From: Bacteroides zhangwenhongii
GTDB lineage: Bacteria; Bacteroidota; Bacteroidia; Bacteroidales; Bacteroidaceae
Length of the DNA stretch: 64,000 bases
Assembly: GCF_009193325.2 (NCBI RefSeq)
Contig: NZ_CP059856.1
Span: 3,906,001-3,970,000, forward strand
Direction of reading: 5' to 3'
Shown here piece after piece: positions 7,692 to 17,799 of the stretch. The first letter of the stretch is position 1; each line of letters begins with the position of its first letter. Below the pieces are notes generated by a model. It had not been told where the DNA came from and ran no database searches. It saw only the letters and a list, made by a program, of their open reading frames with translations. A program made the translations under genes and the position numbers.

Positions 7692-9842
7692 TCAGTTTGT
7701 CATAAATCTCCAGGTTACTTTCCCTATATTATCGGGATATCCCTTTTTCGCCCTGCCAATATTTCCTTTCAATTTACCTTCCGGAGTACGGCTGACGGTA
7801 ACAGAACGCCAAGAGTACGCCCCATTTTCATAATTAAAAGTCTCTCCATCGTCATCATACAGGCGATAGCTGCTTTCCGCCATACCATAATGACGAATCT
7901 CCAGATTTATTTTCTCACCTGCCTTAGGAGCATGTAGCTTCGGTTCCATCATAGGAATGATCGCCCCATCTTTTACATAAACCGGAATACGGTCCAAACC
8001 CGGCTTCACTGTTATCACTTCTCCATTACCGGCATATTCGCCTGTGTAAAAATCATACCAATTACCTTTCGGCAACACCACCGTACGCTGCGTCTCCCTC
8101 TCAAACATCGGGGCTACCAGCAAATATTCTCCCGCCATATACTGGTCTTTCACTTCCTTGCCCACAGCCTCCAAATAAGGATTATCCTCCAGATTCTTGT
8201 TCTTTACCTCCTCCTTATAAGTCGCTCTGCCGGACTCAAATCCGGGTTCCAAGTTCATCGCCCGGAAAGGCGGCGTCCCTTCAAAATGGTATTTGGCAAA
8301 CTCGCTGTACCAATAAGGTATCATCTGCATACGCAACAAGGCATATTCTCTGACTTGTTCCGCCACCTCAGGAAAGGTCCATGGCTTCGTCCCGCTTGCC
8401 CAAGCGTTTATCATTGCCATCGGTGAAAAAACCACTGACTGAAAACGGCGTAACCAATCCTCAGCACTTTTCGAACTACGGACCTCCGGTGTCCAAAGTA
8501 CTCCGCAAAAGCCGGAGTTGACCAACGCCGTGATAAAATCTCGATGACTGTAATAATCGTTGTAAAGTACATACGGGAATGAGTTTCCGCCACCATTAGA
8601 GGCGCGTACCAGACCGAAAGTGCGTTGATTATGCTTCTTGTAGATATCGGCAGTAATCCGTTGTACCCATAAACCATAGGTCTGACGCAGTTGTTCGGCA
8701 GACAAACCGGAAGGGAACGTAGCTACATCCGGCCATATATAACGGTCGTATCCGTCCACCTCATCTATTTTATATCCACTGACCCCAATGGTAATATGCT
8801 CCTTTTCCAGCTTGTCCGTCCAAATACGTCGTGCCTGTTCCATTCCCCAATCAGGTACAATTCCACACCACACTGTATGCGAACCGCTATATGGATACAT
8901 ATCCTCATAAATTCCCGAAGCGGGAGACACGTACGGATTTGTCCACAGATTGATGCGTACCCCTTTCTTCCGCATTCGTCCGACGAATGCTTCCGCATCC
9001 GGAAAACGCCCTTTGTCCCATTCAAACGAACAAGGGTAAGCCTTACTCTGCCAACCGGGTTCCAACCCGATGAAATCCAACGGATATCCCTTTTCTTCAA
9101 ACTCTTCCGCCTCTTTTTCCACCTGTACCGCGTCATACAGTTTCTGCGTCCGTTGCGTAAATCCCAGTCCCCAACGGGGAGGTAATGTTCCACCGCCACA
9201 TAACAGATTATAGCGACGTATCACATCCAGCGGAGTAGGTCCGGCAAACAGGTAAACCTCTACCCCCTCTGCCGGTATCAGAATCTCAACCGCATCGGAA
9301 TATTGTTGCGAACTCCAGCTTTTATCCGTATTACGGTCTTTGGCAACCGGTTTTTCCGGACTGTCCTTGCGAGCAGCCGAACCGGCATAGACCGTCAGAT
9401 AGCGAGCGGAATTAATAAATACACCATACCCCGCACTAGACACATAGAAAGGCACAGGTGCATGAGTCCGTCCCGTATCTTTTCCACCATAGTGGTCGAC
9501 GTGCAAATTCAGAATCTTCCCTCTTTGGTGCACCGTCTGAAAATTCAGCCCGAAACCATACAATTGCTCTTCCTTACGAAGCGGTAACCGTAACATCGTC
9601 TTACCGGCTTCAATCCGGCTGACAACCCCGCTCGCCATAGCAGGTAATCCAACCTCCGGAAGTAGCTTGAAACCTTCTTTCAAAGGAGCGGCCCCCGAAA
9701 CTCCCAACAATGAATACGCTTCCGGCTTGCCGACCATTCCTTTCCATACGCCCGGCTCCACCTGCTTCCACTGAATCTGTCCACTTGCCGTATATAAAGC
9801 CAGCCAACAGGCCACAATACTTATTAGTCTTTTTATTTTCAT
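7692..9842 (-). CDS. Glycoside hydrolase family 31 enzyme
   Basis: A 716-residue secreted GH31 protein. The signal peptide ends near ALYTASG. An N-terminal beta-sandwich precedes the TIM barrel; the barrel holds GFGLNFQTVHQRGK, PLDFIGLEPGWQ, the nucleophile motif GYKIDEVDGYD, and RASNGGGNS with YNDYYSHRDF near the acid/base region. The C-terminus has the typical beta domains (YDDDGETFNYENG). GH31 includes alpha-glucosidases, alpha-xylosidases and alpha-galactosidases; the aglycone-side loops do not let me choose. No lipobox is seen, so it is probably periplasmic. It follows the clan GH-D enzyme in the operon. Confidence 0.88.
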   Translation of the reverse strand: MKIKRLISIVACWLALYTASGQIQWKQVEPGVWKGMVGKPEAYSLLGVSGAAPLKEGFKLLPEVGLPAMASGVVSRIEAGKTMLRLPLRKEEQLYGFGLNFQTVHQRGKILNLHVDHYGGKDTGRTHAPVPFYVSSAGYGVFINSARYLTVYAGSAARKDSPEKPVAKDRNTDKSWSSQQYSDAVEILIPAEGVEVYLFAGPTPLDVIRRYNLLCGGGTLPPRWGLGFTQRTQKLYDAVQVEKEAEEFEEKGYPLDFIGLEPGWQSKAYPCSFEWDKGRFPDAEAFVGRMRKKGVRINLWTNPYVSPASGIYEDMYPYSGSHTVWCGIVPDWGMEQARRIWTDKLEKEHITIGVSGYKIDEVDGYDRYIWPDVATFPSGLSAEQLRQTYGLWVQRITADIYKKHNQRTFGLVRASNGGGNSFPYVLYNDYYSHRDFITALVNSGFCGVLWTPEVRSSKSAEDWLRRFQSVVFSPMAMINAWASGTKPWTFPEVAEQVREYALLRMQMIPYWYSEFAKYHFEGTPPFRAMNLEPGFESGRATYKEEVKNKNLEDNPYLEAVGKEVKDQYMAGEYLLVAPMFERETQRTVVLPKGNWYDFYTGEYAGNGEVITVKPGLDRIPVYVKDGAIIPMMEPKLHAPKAGEKINLEIRHYGMAESSYRLYDDDGETFNYENGAYSWRSVTVSRTPEGKLKGNIGRAKKGYPDNIGKVTWRFMTN

Positions 9843-9901
9843 TCTATTTCCAAGATTAAATTACTCCATTTCTCAACTGCTATTATTCTGTTCTCCAACT
9901 G

Positions 9902-12001
9902 TCAACGTACAGTGAAATCCAGCAATAATATTTCTTTCGGGCGGAGTGTCAACGAAAGGACATCACCATAATGATACTGTTTCTGAACACCCTCCGACTT
10001 ATTCTCCAATACGGAAGTAACCCGATACACTTTCTTCGAATCCGGTATCAAGCCCATCTTACGATCCAAAGTTATCTTATATTCACGTTGTTCAGCCGAA
10101 GGATTATGAATGGAGATATATCCTTGTTTATCATTCCAGGCTGTATAACCGTAAACTTCATTCCTCTTCGGATTTCCTCCGTGCATCCGCACTCTTTTGA
10201 ATGTAGGGAATGCCTGATAAGTCCATTTCAATCCTTCCGCCAATACATCCCAATCGGTAGCCGACAGACTGTCCGTTTTGAGGTAAAGTTCGACGAATCC
10301 CGTACCACGGCTCAGGTTCATAAAGAGATAATCTTTAAAGCTCTTGCGGTCCTCATTGGCAGTCACCTTTTTCGGTTCATGGTTGAAGATAGAGTTCATC
10401 GGGAATTTGGTGTTCTCCTGTTCCCAAATCTGATGATACACATGATCACGATACACCAACTCTCCCGTACGGTCTTTTCCTTTCGCTGCGTCTCCAGCAT
10501 TAATCAGCCATACTACATCCACATAGGACAGCCACCACGGACTTAAATAGGCTGCATTGGTGATAGCGATAAAAATATCAGGATTCACTTTGTGCAGACC
10601 ATCAAAAATTTTCATCAGGCGTTCTGTTCCGGCCACTAAATAATAGCTTTTCAGCTCATCATATTTCGGGTCATTAAGACGTTCATCACTAGTAGAAAAG
10701 CCATCCAGACCAAGCTGCGGCATTGCCGGTGTGCCCCGTCCCTGCAGTTCAAAATCACGGATATTCAAGTGACCGAACAAACCGTCGAACTTGAAATAAG
10801 AGACTCCATGCCGTGCCAAGTCAATCACACGGTCTTCCAACTTGCCCATATATTTCTCTCCGGTCATGGACATACCATAGGAAAGAGCTTCAAAACCATA
10901 TCCCCTCATCCTGTCCACCATCGGACGCGCACCGAAAATAGACGCCGGACTCAACCAGATTCCTAATGTGGAACCTGCTTTCAGCACCTCCTTCCGGCTG
11001 TCCTTAAAGTAAGGAGCAAACTTATTATTAATCTTCCAAACCGTATCCGCCCACGTCACACTCTTACCTTTGTCTTGCCATCCGTCATCAATCACGTATG
11101 CATTGAGCGGACGACATCCCCGACGAACTACCAATTCGTCATGTACTTTTCGAAGGCTCTTGGCAAATGTCTCTTTAGATACCCGCCCCCCATAGTCGAA
11201 CCAACTGTTATATTGTACCTGCAAGCGGGCAGGACGACGACGAATACGGTCAATGTAGCAAAAGAACGTATCATCAATAAAGTTCTTATCATCCGCCATC
11301 CCTACCACGCTCCGGTAAGTGGTGTAGCGCTCATTAGGCAACAGTTCCCTGCCACGGAGATAACCACAAGTAATCGTGTTACCTTCTTCCACCGTATTGA
11401 AAGCACCTGGAAATTCCATTCCCCAGAATGTAGCCGTTGCCGTTGTATATACCGGCTGTCCCAGCCCCGGTTTCCATCCACCGGATTTCCGCGCTGTTAT
11501 CAATTTCAACTTATAGTTCTGAAATGCGTCCTCAAAAGCAATGGACTCCACATCTATCTTTTCCAGCGTCACTTTCTTTCCGGAAGTTATTTCCAAATAC
11601 TTGTGTCCGTAGAAATTGTCTTCTGCCAGTTCGTAACAAACATCAACAGTGAGCTTATGTGTCTTATTCTTCAAACGAAAACGATAGCTTTTGATAGAAG
11701 AAGAAAACTTCTTATCCACCGACTCCACCACAAAATCCTTTGCAGTCAGTATTCTGTCTGTTCCCTCCTTATCAGTCCCTTCAGAGATGCGCAGAGCAAA
11801 CTCCTGACAAGAAACCGGAACCAAATTGGTCCCGGCTTGCTTGTTGACTATTTGTTGAGTCGACAGAACTCCATCCTTGACGGCAAGTGTCCGCGACATA
11901 TAAGGATTCTCCAATACATACACTTTCTCAACGGCATGAACAAACCCCACAGAGAGAAAAATTGCCAGCAAGAATCCTTTTACAAATATTCCTTTCCTCA
12001 T
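9902..12001 (-). CDS. Clan GH-D enzyme, alpha-galactosidase-like (GH36/GH27 type)
   Basis: A 699-residue secreted protein. An N-terminal beta-sandwich (residues ~25-260) leads into a TIM barrel with YNSWFDYGG, NAYVIDDGWQDKG and YFKFDGLFGH, where the Asp of KFDG fits the nucleophile of clan GH-D retaining alpha-galactosidases. A possible acid/base Asp lies in the LINAGDAAKGKDR region, but the usual GH27/GH36 acid/base motif is not clear. Close homologues are often labelled alpha-galactosidase or, misleadingly, enterotoxin. Activity on alpha-Gal or alpha-GalNAc is likely but unproven. It starts 5 bases after the stop of the LamG-like gene, so translation is probably coupled. Confidence 0.75.
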   Translation of the reverse strand: MRKGIFVKGFLLAIFLSVGFVHAVEKVYVLENPYMSRTLAVKDGVLSTQQIVNKQAGTNLVPVSCQEFALRISEGTDKEGTDRILTAKDFVVESVDKKFSSSIKSYRFRLKNKTHKLTVDVCYELAEDNFYGHKYLEITSGKKVTLEKIDVESIAFEDAFQNYKLKLITARKSGGWKPGLGQPVYTTATATFWGMEFPGAFNTVEEGNTITCGYLRGRELLPNERYTTYRSVVGMADDKNFIDDTFFCYIDRIRRRPARLQVQYNSWFDYGGRVSKETFAKSLRKVHDELVVRRGCRPLNAYVIDDGWQDKGKSVTWADTVWKINNKFAPYFKDSRKEVLKAGSTLGIWLSPASIFGARPMVDRMRGYGFEALSYGMSMTGEKYMGKLEDRVIDLARHGVSYFKFDGLFGHLNIRDFELQGRGTPAMPQLGLDGFSTSDERLNDPKYDELKSYYLVAGTERLMKIFDGLHKVNPDIFIAITNAAYLSPWWLSYVDVVWLINAGDAAKGKDRTGELVYRDHVYHQIWEQENTKFPMNSIFNHEPKKVTANEDRKSFKDYLFMNLSRGTGFVELYLKTDSLSATDWDVLAEGLKWTYQAFPTFKRVRMHGGNPKRNEVYGYTAWNDKQGYISIHNPSAEQREYKITLDRKMGLIPDSKKVYRVTSVLENKSEGVQKQYHYGDVLSLTLRPKEILLLDFTVR

Positions 12002-12006
12002 ACTAC

Positions 12007-12777
12007 TTATTTACCGATAGCTGTTGCCCAATTATTTGAGAAGCGGAAACTTCCGACAGCTCCATCACAACCTCTACGATAGCGGTAATAGATACCCTTG
12101 ATAGCATTCTTAATTTCTCCCGGTTCACCTTTCGCTACCAGTTCCGGAGTAGGCTCTTCCGCTGTCAACTGAGGATCAATAAACAAAGACATCTCTTGTT
12201 TGGCAATATCCATCTTCAACACCAACAGATGAGTTTTGTTAAAATCGTACGATTTAGATTCTGCACCAAGCTTGCGTGCACCTACACCAAATATAAGTTT
12301 ACGATCTTCACCACGCTTCACATATACCTTACCACGCGTTGCATTACCAGTATGGCTGACATTCATTCCGACCAGTTCAGCGAAACCACCACCTGTTTTC
12401 TTCAAGTTGACAAGGAAAGCCAGGTAATAAGCTCCTTTACGGAATTCATTCTTGTTGTCCGACAATGAATAAACACTGACACAACTACCTTTGATATCGT
12501 TAGGAAAACCTCCCAGACTAATGGCAGCTCCTCCTTCGGGATAACCATCATAAGTAAGTCCGTTCACAATTACCGGACTTGGTATTTCCGGTACTCTTTT
12601 CTGGTCGAACGCCCCGTTCCACGTATTGATACGGATCGCTTCCGTTGCTTCCTGATAAATGCCCTTTTCCAGTTTATCGCCCGGCTTGTAGTCCTTTAAA
12701 AACTCATTTCTCAATACTTGTGCATTGGCTGCCAATGCTGCCACAGCGAATGCGGCTAATAATACTACTTTTTTCAT
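12007..12777 (-). CDS. Secreted LamG/concanavalin-like beta-sandwich protein
   Basis: A 256-residue protein with a classical signal peptide (AAFAVAALAANAQ). The mature part is beta-rich: GGAAISLGGFPND, YYLAFLVNLKKTGGGF, RGKVYVKRGEDRKLIFGVG and HLLVLKMDIAKQEMSLFIDP. The last two blocks follow the rhythm of LamG/concanavalin-like domains in Bacteroidota and Planctomycetes secreted proteins. I do not see catalytic residues of a lyase or glucanase. Its place between the surface glycan-binding lipoproteins and the enzymes suggests glycan binding, but it lacks a lipobox. The name is a fold-level guess. Confidence 0.55.
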   Translation of the reverse strand: MKKVVLLAAFAVAALAANAQVLRNEFLKDYKPGDKLEKGIYQEATEAIRINTWNGAFDQKRVPEIPSPVIVNGLTYDGYPEGGAAISLGGFPNDIKGSCVSVYSLSDNKNEFRKGAYYLAFLVNLKKTGGGFAELVGMNVSHTGNATRGKVYVKRGEDRKLIFGVGARKLGAESKSYDFNKTHLLVLKMDIAKQEMSLFIDPQLTAEEPTPELVAKGEPGEIKNAIKGIYYRYRRGCDGAVGSFRFSNNWATAIGK

Positions 12778-12795
12778 GGTTGTTATAATTTAAAA

Positions 12796-14670
12796 TTATC
12801 GTATCACTTTATCTATATTCTCAAGAATATTTTTGGGGAAATAGACATTGACCGTCCAAGATGAATTTTGTACACCTTCTTGTGTGTAGTCAGCATCCAC
12901 TGAAACCAACTCTACAAATCCAATACCTAATACTTCACTCACATCACCACTTAATGTTCCAGTTCTAAGTATTATTGCACTAATTTGCCCTAATTTCGTA
13001 CCTTCATATTTACCATTCCCAGAAGTACCCTCATTATAAGCATCATCATTCAATTTATAACGAATAACGGAAGACTCCCTAGAATTAGAATCGTAGCCTA
13101 TCTCTTTCATTTTATTCCAACTAATAAGAGTATTCTCCACATTTTCTTCACTATTTCCTTTAATAAAATCAATAACACCCTGTTCCAAACCATCTATCGA
13201 AGTATTAAAACCTATTCTACGAAATTTAATAGGTAAACCTGATCGATCGGAAGAATATAACGATGACATTTGTATATAAGCCTCTTTGCTAGATTCTTTC
13301 CATTTATTCGTCAATGATAAAAGAAGTTGCTCATTCTGTACTTCTTTATAATTTTCTATCGTATATTCTTTTCCTGTTGTTACACTAAAATAATTTCTTT
13401 CCGTTTCATTCGAATACAATTTTACATTCTTCCAGATATAATTAACGAGTTCTTTGATTCCAAAATCACTCCTAATCACTTCCTTTTTGTTCTCCTGCCA
13501 GTACACAATAGTAATTGTATTATTGCTACTTGCTTCAACCGTACTTGGAAGTGAACAAATCAACTTCATTTTATCATCAGATAAAGTACTAGTGATTTCT
13601 GTTTCATTAAACAGGACTTTCTCTACCTTATCCAAATTATCTCCTGTTATTTCAAATGTAGAAGTTCCAAGCATTACACTAGCTGGGCACTCTACATTTT
13701 CCGGTTTAACTTTTTTTGCAGCAAACTCATCAGCAGAATCGCTTTTTCTCCCTTCTAGTATATTATCTTTCTCTCCATAGCGATATATCAAAGTGATCTT
13801 CACAGCTTCTTCTTCCTCATAATAAGGAACAGTAACTTTTAATACTGTGTTGTTTGAGCTTTCTTTATCAATAGTGGCTTCAGTCGTACCAAAAAGCACC
13901 TTTTCTACCAAATTCAGATCTGTTCCCTCTAATGAGACTGACTCAAAGAAATCTGCCTCAAGGGAGGACACGTTTTCCAACTGAGGAGCACGCGGAGTTA
14001 CCGTGAAATTTTTCTCTGTATCCTTTTTTACTAGTTGACCATCCCCATCTGTATACTCCAAAAACAAATTTACAGACTCTCCTATTGCTACCTCATAATA
14101 AGGAACTTCTACTTTCAGCTCTGTTCCCGAAGCGCCTTCAACAGCTCTGGTAGCCTCATCCTCTCCTATAATTTTTGCTTCAACATTACCGAAGAAAACC
14201 TTTTCCACTATATCCAGATTTTCACCTTCCAGCGTAATAATATCCAAATAACTAACATTATCCTGTGGCACTGTAATCAAAGAAGGTGCTTGAAATACTT
14301 CATCCACCACAAATTCACTGACCGTTTCGGCAGTCCCATACGGAGTAGTTACTTTAATCTTGCCCCCTGTCACCTCTTCCGTAGTCATCACTTTTATCTC
14401 TGTATCCGTAGCCTCACCGACAAGCGTTACCTCCTTTCCGCCTATTGTTACTTCACTCACTTCTTTCAAATCGGTACCGGTTATTGTAATTGTTACACCA
14501 GGCACCCCATGAGGTGGAACAAAGTTAGTTATAGTAGGTGCAACTGGAACCGGTTCTTCCGGTGCTCCGTCTTCCTTGTCATCACTACATGACACTGCGA
14601 ACATCAATACACTGATAATAATTGAAGTCCATTTGCTTATTTCTTTTATTATATCTTTCATTGTTGTCAT
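12796..14670 (-). CDS. TIG/IPT-repeat surface glycan-binding lipoprotein (second of two)
   Basis: A 624-residue lipoprotein with lipobox AVSCSDD. It carries about four TIG/IPT beta-sandwich repeats, recognisable by FVPPHGVPGVTITITGTDL, EVTIGGKEV, LITVPQDNVSYLDIITLEG, DKVEKVLF and similar blocks to about residue 395. A distinct C-terminal domain (~residues 400-624) shares its general design with the neighbouring TIG protein (KGEYT/ITGLSYT, FVELVSVDADYT versus FVKLISVSRTSA). Such SusE-position proteins hold the ligand-binding domain at the C-terminus, with the TIG repeats as a stalk. It looks richer in A and T than its neighbours. Binding specificity is unknown. Confidence 0.8.
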   Translation of the reverse strand: MTTMKDIIKEISKWTSIIISVLMFAVSCSDDKEDGAPEEPVPVAPTITNFVPPHGVPGVTITITGTDLKEVSEVTIGGKEVTLVGEATDTEIKVMTTEEVTGGKIKVTTPYGTAETVSEFVVDEVFQAPSLITVPQDNVSYLDIITLEGENLDIVEKVFFGNVEAKIIGEDEATRAVEGASGTELKVEVPYYEVAIGESVNLFLEYTDGDGQLVKKDTEKNFTVTPRAPQLENVSSLEADFFESVSLEGTDLNLVEKVLFGTTEATIDKESSNNTVLKVTVPYYEEEEAVKITLIYRYGEKDNILEGRKSDSADEFAAKKVKPENVECPASVMLGTSTFEITGDNLDKVEKVLFNETEITSTLSDDKMKLICSLPSTVEASSNNTITIVYWQENKKEVIRSDFGIKELVNYIWKNVKLYSNETERNYFSVTTGKEYTIENYKEVQNEQLLLSLTNKWKESSKEAYIQMSSLYSSDRSGLPIKFRRIGFNTSIDGLEQGVIDFIKGNSEENVENTLISWNKMKEIGYDSNSRESSVIRYKLNDDAYNEGTSGNGKYEGTKLGQISAIILRTGTLSGDVSEVLGIGFVELVSVDADYTQEGVQNSSWTVNVYFPKNILENIDKVIR

Positions 14671-14720
14671 TTTCTTATCTTTAAAAACTCATTTTTCAGA
14701 TCCCATCCTTCCAGAAATCA

Positions 14721-16214
14721 TTATTTTTTCTCGAAATAGAAGTCAATTGTCATCGTACCATTTGCATCGGCAGCGGAAGTCCTGCTCACACTTATCAACT
14801 TCACAAAACCTATCTGAAGAACTTCCTTATAGTTCTTGTCCGTAACCATCAACAAATTAATACCACCAATCGTAATACCTTCATCATTACTTTCGTTATA
14901 TGGCAAACCACCAGTTCCACCACTCATATCATCTTCCAGCTTATAACGAATAACCTGTTTCATTGGGCTATATAACAAACCTGCTTCAGCTGCCTTCTCT
15001 GCATCAAAATACTCCAACGTACCCTCATTGATCATTTTAATGAATTTGGCATCTGCTTCATTGCTCTCTTTGAGCTTACGGAATCGCAGTGGCACCCCGT
15101 TTGCTCCCGAAATCTGATTTCCATTACAAGTCCATCGTTTATCCAACAAACCACCATCTTTCGGATAAAGTGAACCAAAGTTCAAGCCGTTAGCACCAGG
15201 ATATAATGCTAGATGAATCTTGCCTGCATTCGCTTCAAATTCACAAGGTGTATATGACAAACCTGTAATTCCACTAAAGAAATTCACATTCGGGTGTGTA
15301 GGTCCATACAACGTTATCCTCTTCCATACATAACAAGGAGATTCTTTCAGAGCGATATTACCAACTGATGTCTGCATCTTTCCACCAAAATAAACAAATT
15401 CAATCTTGGCATTATCATTTACTTCAAAATCAGTCGGTACCAAACAAGTTAATTTTTCCGATGTAGCTAGCTCAACAGCCAATTCACGACCTTCCAACAA
15501 AACTTTCTCAACCACATTCAAATTACTACCTATAATATCAAATGTAGCTCCAATAAATGCCTTTTCGGAAATTGAAGTAACAGACGGAGCAGTTGCATCC
15601 AATGTGAATGCATTTTCAATCACCAATTCCGTCGGATCTACGCCATAATTATACTTCAGCACAAGATCTACCGCTCCATCAGACTCATAATAAGGAACAA
15701 TAATCTCTATCTTTTCATCCGACTGTAGCTCAAAATCACTTTTCAAAACAGACGCCTTTGTCCCAAAGCTGATTTCATTTACCAACTCCAGATTCTTACC
15801 TTTAATCACCATTGCAGCGAAGACTCCCGTTTCCTTAGACCATTCCGTCACTTCCGGTCTAAGATACTCAATCACAAAATCTTCTTCAGCGATAGCTGTT
15901 CCATAAGGACTGGTTACTTCTATCTTACCAGAAAGATTATCTTTAGTAATCTCCGCCATTACCAATGTGCGGTTCACACGAGTGACATTTGCTTCAACTC
16001 CACCGATTTTAATGGAAGTAACATCTCTCAAATGAGTACCCGTAATGCTGACCATCGTTCCAATTTGTCCGATTTTAGGAGTAAACCCTGTAATTTCGGG
16101 TGGGGTGGTATCCAAAGGATCTACGTTCAAGGTTTCATGGCAAGCCGTAACAAGCACTAATACGCTCGCTATAACAGAAAGCCACCCTATTATTATTTTA
16201 TTTATATTCATCAT
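14721..16214 (-). CDS. TIG/IPT-repeat surface glycan-binding lipoprotein (first of two)
   Basis: A 497-residue lipoprotein with lipobox VTAC after the ATG at 16214 (MMNINKIIIG); a longer reading would need a TTG start. Three TIG-like repeats follow (PKIGQIGTMVSITGTHLRDV, KGKNLELVNEISFGTK, IIGSNLNVVEKVLLEGRELA), then a C-terminal domain of about 210 residues. The position directly after susD is where PULs place SusE-like surface glycan-binding proteins. The first repeat resembles that of the next gene, which suggests the two arose by duplication and then diverged. It probably recruits the glycan to the SusC/SusD complex. Confidence 0.8.
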   Translation of the reverse strand: MMNINKIIIGWLSVIASVLVLVTACHETLNVDPLDTTPPEITGFTPKIGQIGTMVSITGTHLRDVTSIKIGGVEANVTRVNRTLVMAEITKDNLSGKIEVTSPYGTAIAEEDFVIEYLRPEVTEWSKETGVFAAMVIKGKNLELVNEISFGTKASVLKSDFELQSDEKIEIIVPYYESDGAVDLVLKYNYGVDPTELVIENAFTLDATAPSVTSISEKAFIGATFDIIGSNLNVVEKVLLEGRELAVELATSEKLTCLVPTDFEVNDNAKIEFVYFGGKMQTSVGNIALKESPCYVWKRITLYGPTHPNVNFFSGITGLSYTPCEFEANAGKIHLALYPGANGLNFGSLYPKDGGLLDKRWTCNGNQISGANGVPLRFRKLKESNEADAKFIKMINEGTLEYFDAEKAAEAGLLYSPMKQVIRYKLEDDMSGGTGGLPYNESNDEGITIGGINLLMVTDKNYKEVLQIGFVKLISVSRTSAADANGTMTIDFYFEKK

Positions 16215-16246
16215 GTCTTTCAAGTCTTTTAATTTACACAACTGCT

Positions 16247-17788
16247 TTAATAACCGACATTCTGTGTCGCATTCGGAGCCGAAATCATCACATTATAAGG
16301 AATGGGCAACAGCAACTGCCAGTTCTCCAATTTAGGATTCGGTACATACGTATTATATTTTTCATTGCCATAATAGTCGCTCTTACTACCACTACTTTGA
16401 TTTCTTACCTTTTCCGTACGTAAATGGTTTTCCATTACTTCGATAAACTGGTTCGTACGCACCAAATCAAAAAATCTTTGGTTCTCCATAGCAAATTCCA
16501 GTCTTCTTTCTCTCGCCATCGCCGCACGATACTCCACACGGTTGGCAGGGGTTATCGCATCCAGTCCGGCACGCTCACGGATATCATTCAAATACCCGTT
16601 CGCTATATCCGTCGGTCCGTTCAGTTCATTCTCAATCTCTCCCAACATCAACAACACATCGGCAAAACGAAGAATCGGCCAGTCATTTTCCGCATCATAA
16701 CGTACAGTCACCTGAGAATAATATTTCCTTACCCAGCCTACATGCTGAAGAACTCCCAGTTTGCTCGTCCAGGTTTCACTCAAAACCACTTCCATACGTT
16801 GGTCACCTGTCTCCGATTTATACGCATCAATCAAATCTTCTGTCGGACAATTATAACTACTTCCACTCCCATAGATTACCGCGTCTTCACTAGACGATGG
16901 AGCGAAATAATTGGCAAACGGAGATCCCAAGCCCTTACCACCGGCAAGATAACGGCATACGAATATCATCTCTTTATTCATCTCATTGGCCGTACTGAAC
17001 AGATTTGCATAAGCACTGCCCGTCAGTCCGCTATCAAGCAACAGTCCATATCCGCTATTCTCCTTCACATCTTCCAACAATGTCTTTGCCTGTTCGAGCA
17101 TCTTTGTGATTTTCCCATTATTGGAAAGTGTCAGATATACCTTAGCCAGCAACGTTTTCGCTGCCCACTGGTCGGCACGTCCCAAATTTTCATCATCATA
17201 CTTTTCCGGTAGCTCTTTAGCTGCAAACTTCAAGTCTTCCTCAATAAAAGCATATATCTCATCTCTCGAACTACGTTCCGCCTGCTTGGCAACCTCCGGA
17301 GAAATCCGCTCACTCACCAAAAATACAGGACCATAAAGACGGACCAAATTGAAGTAGTGATAAGCCCGGATGAAACGTGCTTCCGCTTCAAACTGTATTC
17401 TCATCTGAGGATCGTCCGCACCGTCCAAATGCTGCAACACAGCATTGCAATTGGCTATATTGTGATACACCGCTTCCCAATAAGCGTTGTTCAACGCATT
17501 GGACGTTTCCACCTTATAAATATCCAGGTGAGTAATCTCCAAATCCGTACTACCCGTAGGAGCCTGATTACGGTTGCGCGAGTTGTCCGAACGCACCTCT
17601 GTTACAAAAAACTCCCTATCCAACGCATCTTGAATACCATTGTAACAAGCAATTACAGCCGAGTTCAATGCTGTGGTGCTATTATAGAAACCATCGCTAT
17701 CCATTTTATCATACGACTCCCTATCCAGAAAGCTGTCACATCCCCAAAAGACCAACAGAATTGGTAAATATCTAAATACTCTTTTCAT
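16247..17788 (-). CDS. SusD-like outer-membrane glycan-binding lipoprotein
   Basis: A 513-residue SusD-family lipoprotein: signal peptide, lipobox VFWGC, then DSFLDRESYDKMDSDGFY, TPR-like helices (RFIRAYHYFNLVRLYGPVFL is the SusD signature) and the C-terminal RagB/SusD part (WPILRFADVLLMLGEIENEL, RRLEFAMENQRFFDLVR). It forms the lid of the SusC transporter encoded immediately upstream (11 bases apart). The sugar bound cannot be deduced from sequence. Confidence 0.95.
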   Translation of the reverse strand: MKRVFRYLPILLVFWGCDSFLDRESYDKMDSDGFYNSTTALNSAVIACYNGIQDALDREFFVTEVRSDNSRNRNQAPTGSTDLEITHLDIYKVETSNALNNAYWEAVYHNIANCNAVLQHLDGADDPQMRIQFEAEARFIRAYHYFNLVRLYGPVFLVSERISPEVAKQAERSSRDEIYAFIEEDLKFAAKELPEKYDDENLGRADQWAAKTLLAKVYLTLSNNGKITKMLEQAKTLLEDVKENSGYGLLLDSGLTGSAYANLFSTANEMNKEMIFVCRYLAGGKGLGSPFANYFAPSSSEDAVIYGSGSSYNCPTEDLIDAYKSETGDQRMEVVLSETWTSKLGVLQHVGWVRKYYSQVTVRYDAENDWPILRFADVLLMLGEIENELNGPTDIANGYLNDIRERAGLDAITPANRVEYRAAMARERRLEFAMENQRFFDLVRTNQFIEVMENHLRTEKVRNQSSGSKSDYYGNEKYNTYVPNPKLENWQLLLPIPYNVMISAPNATQNVGY

Positions 17789-17799
17789 CGCTTGCCATT

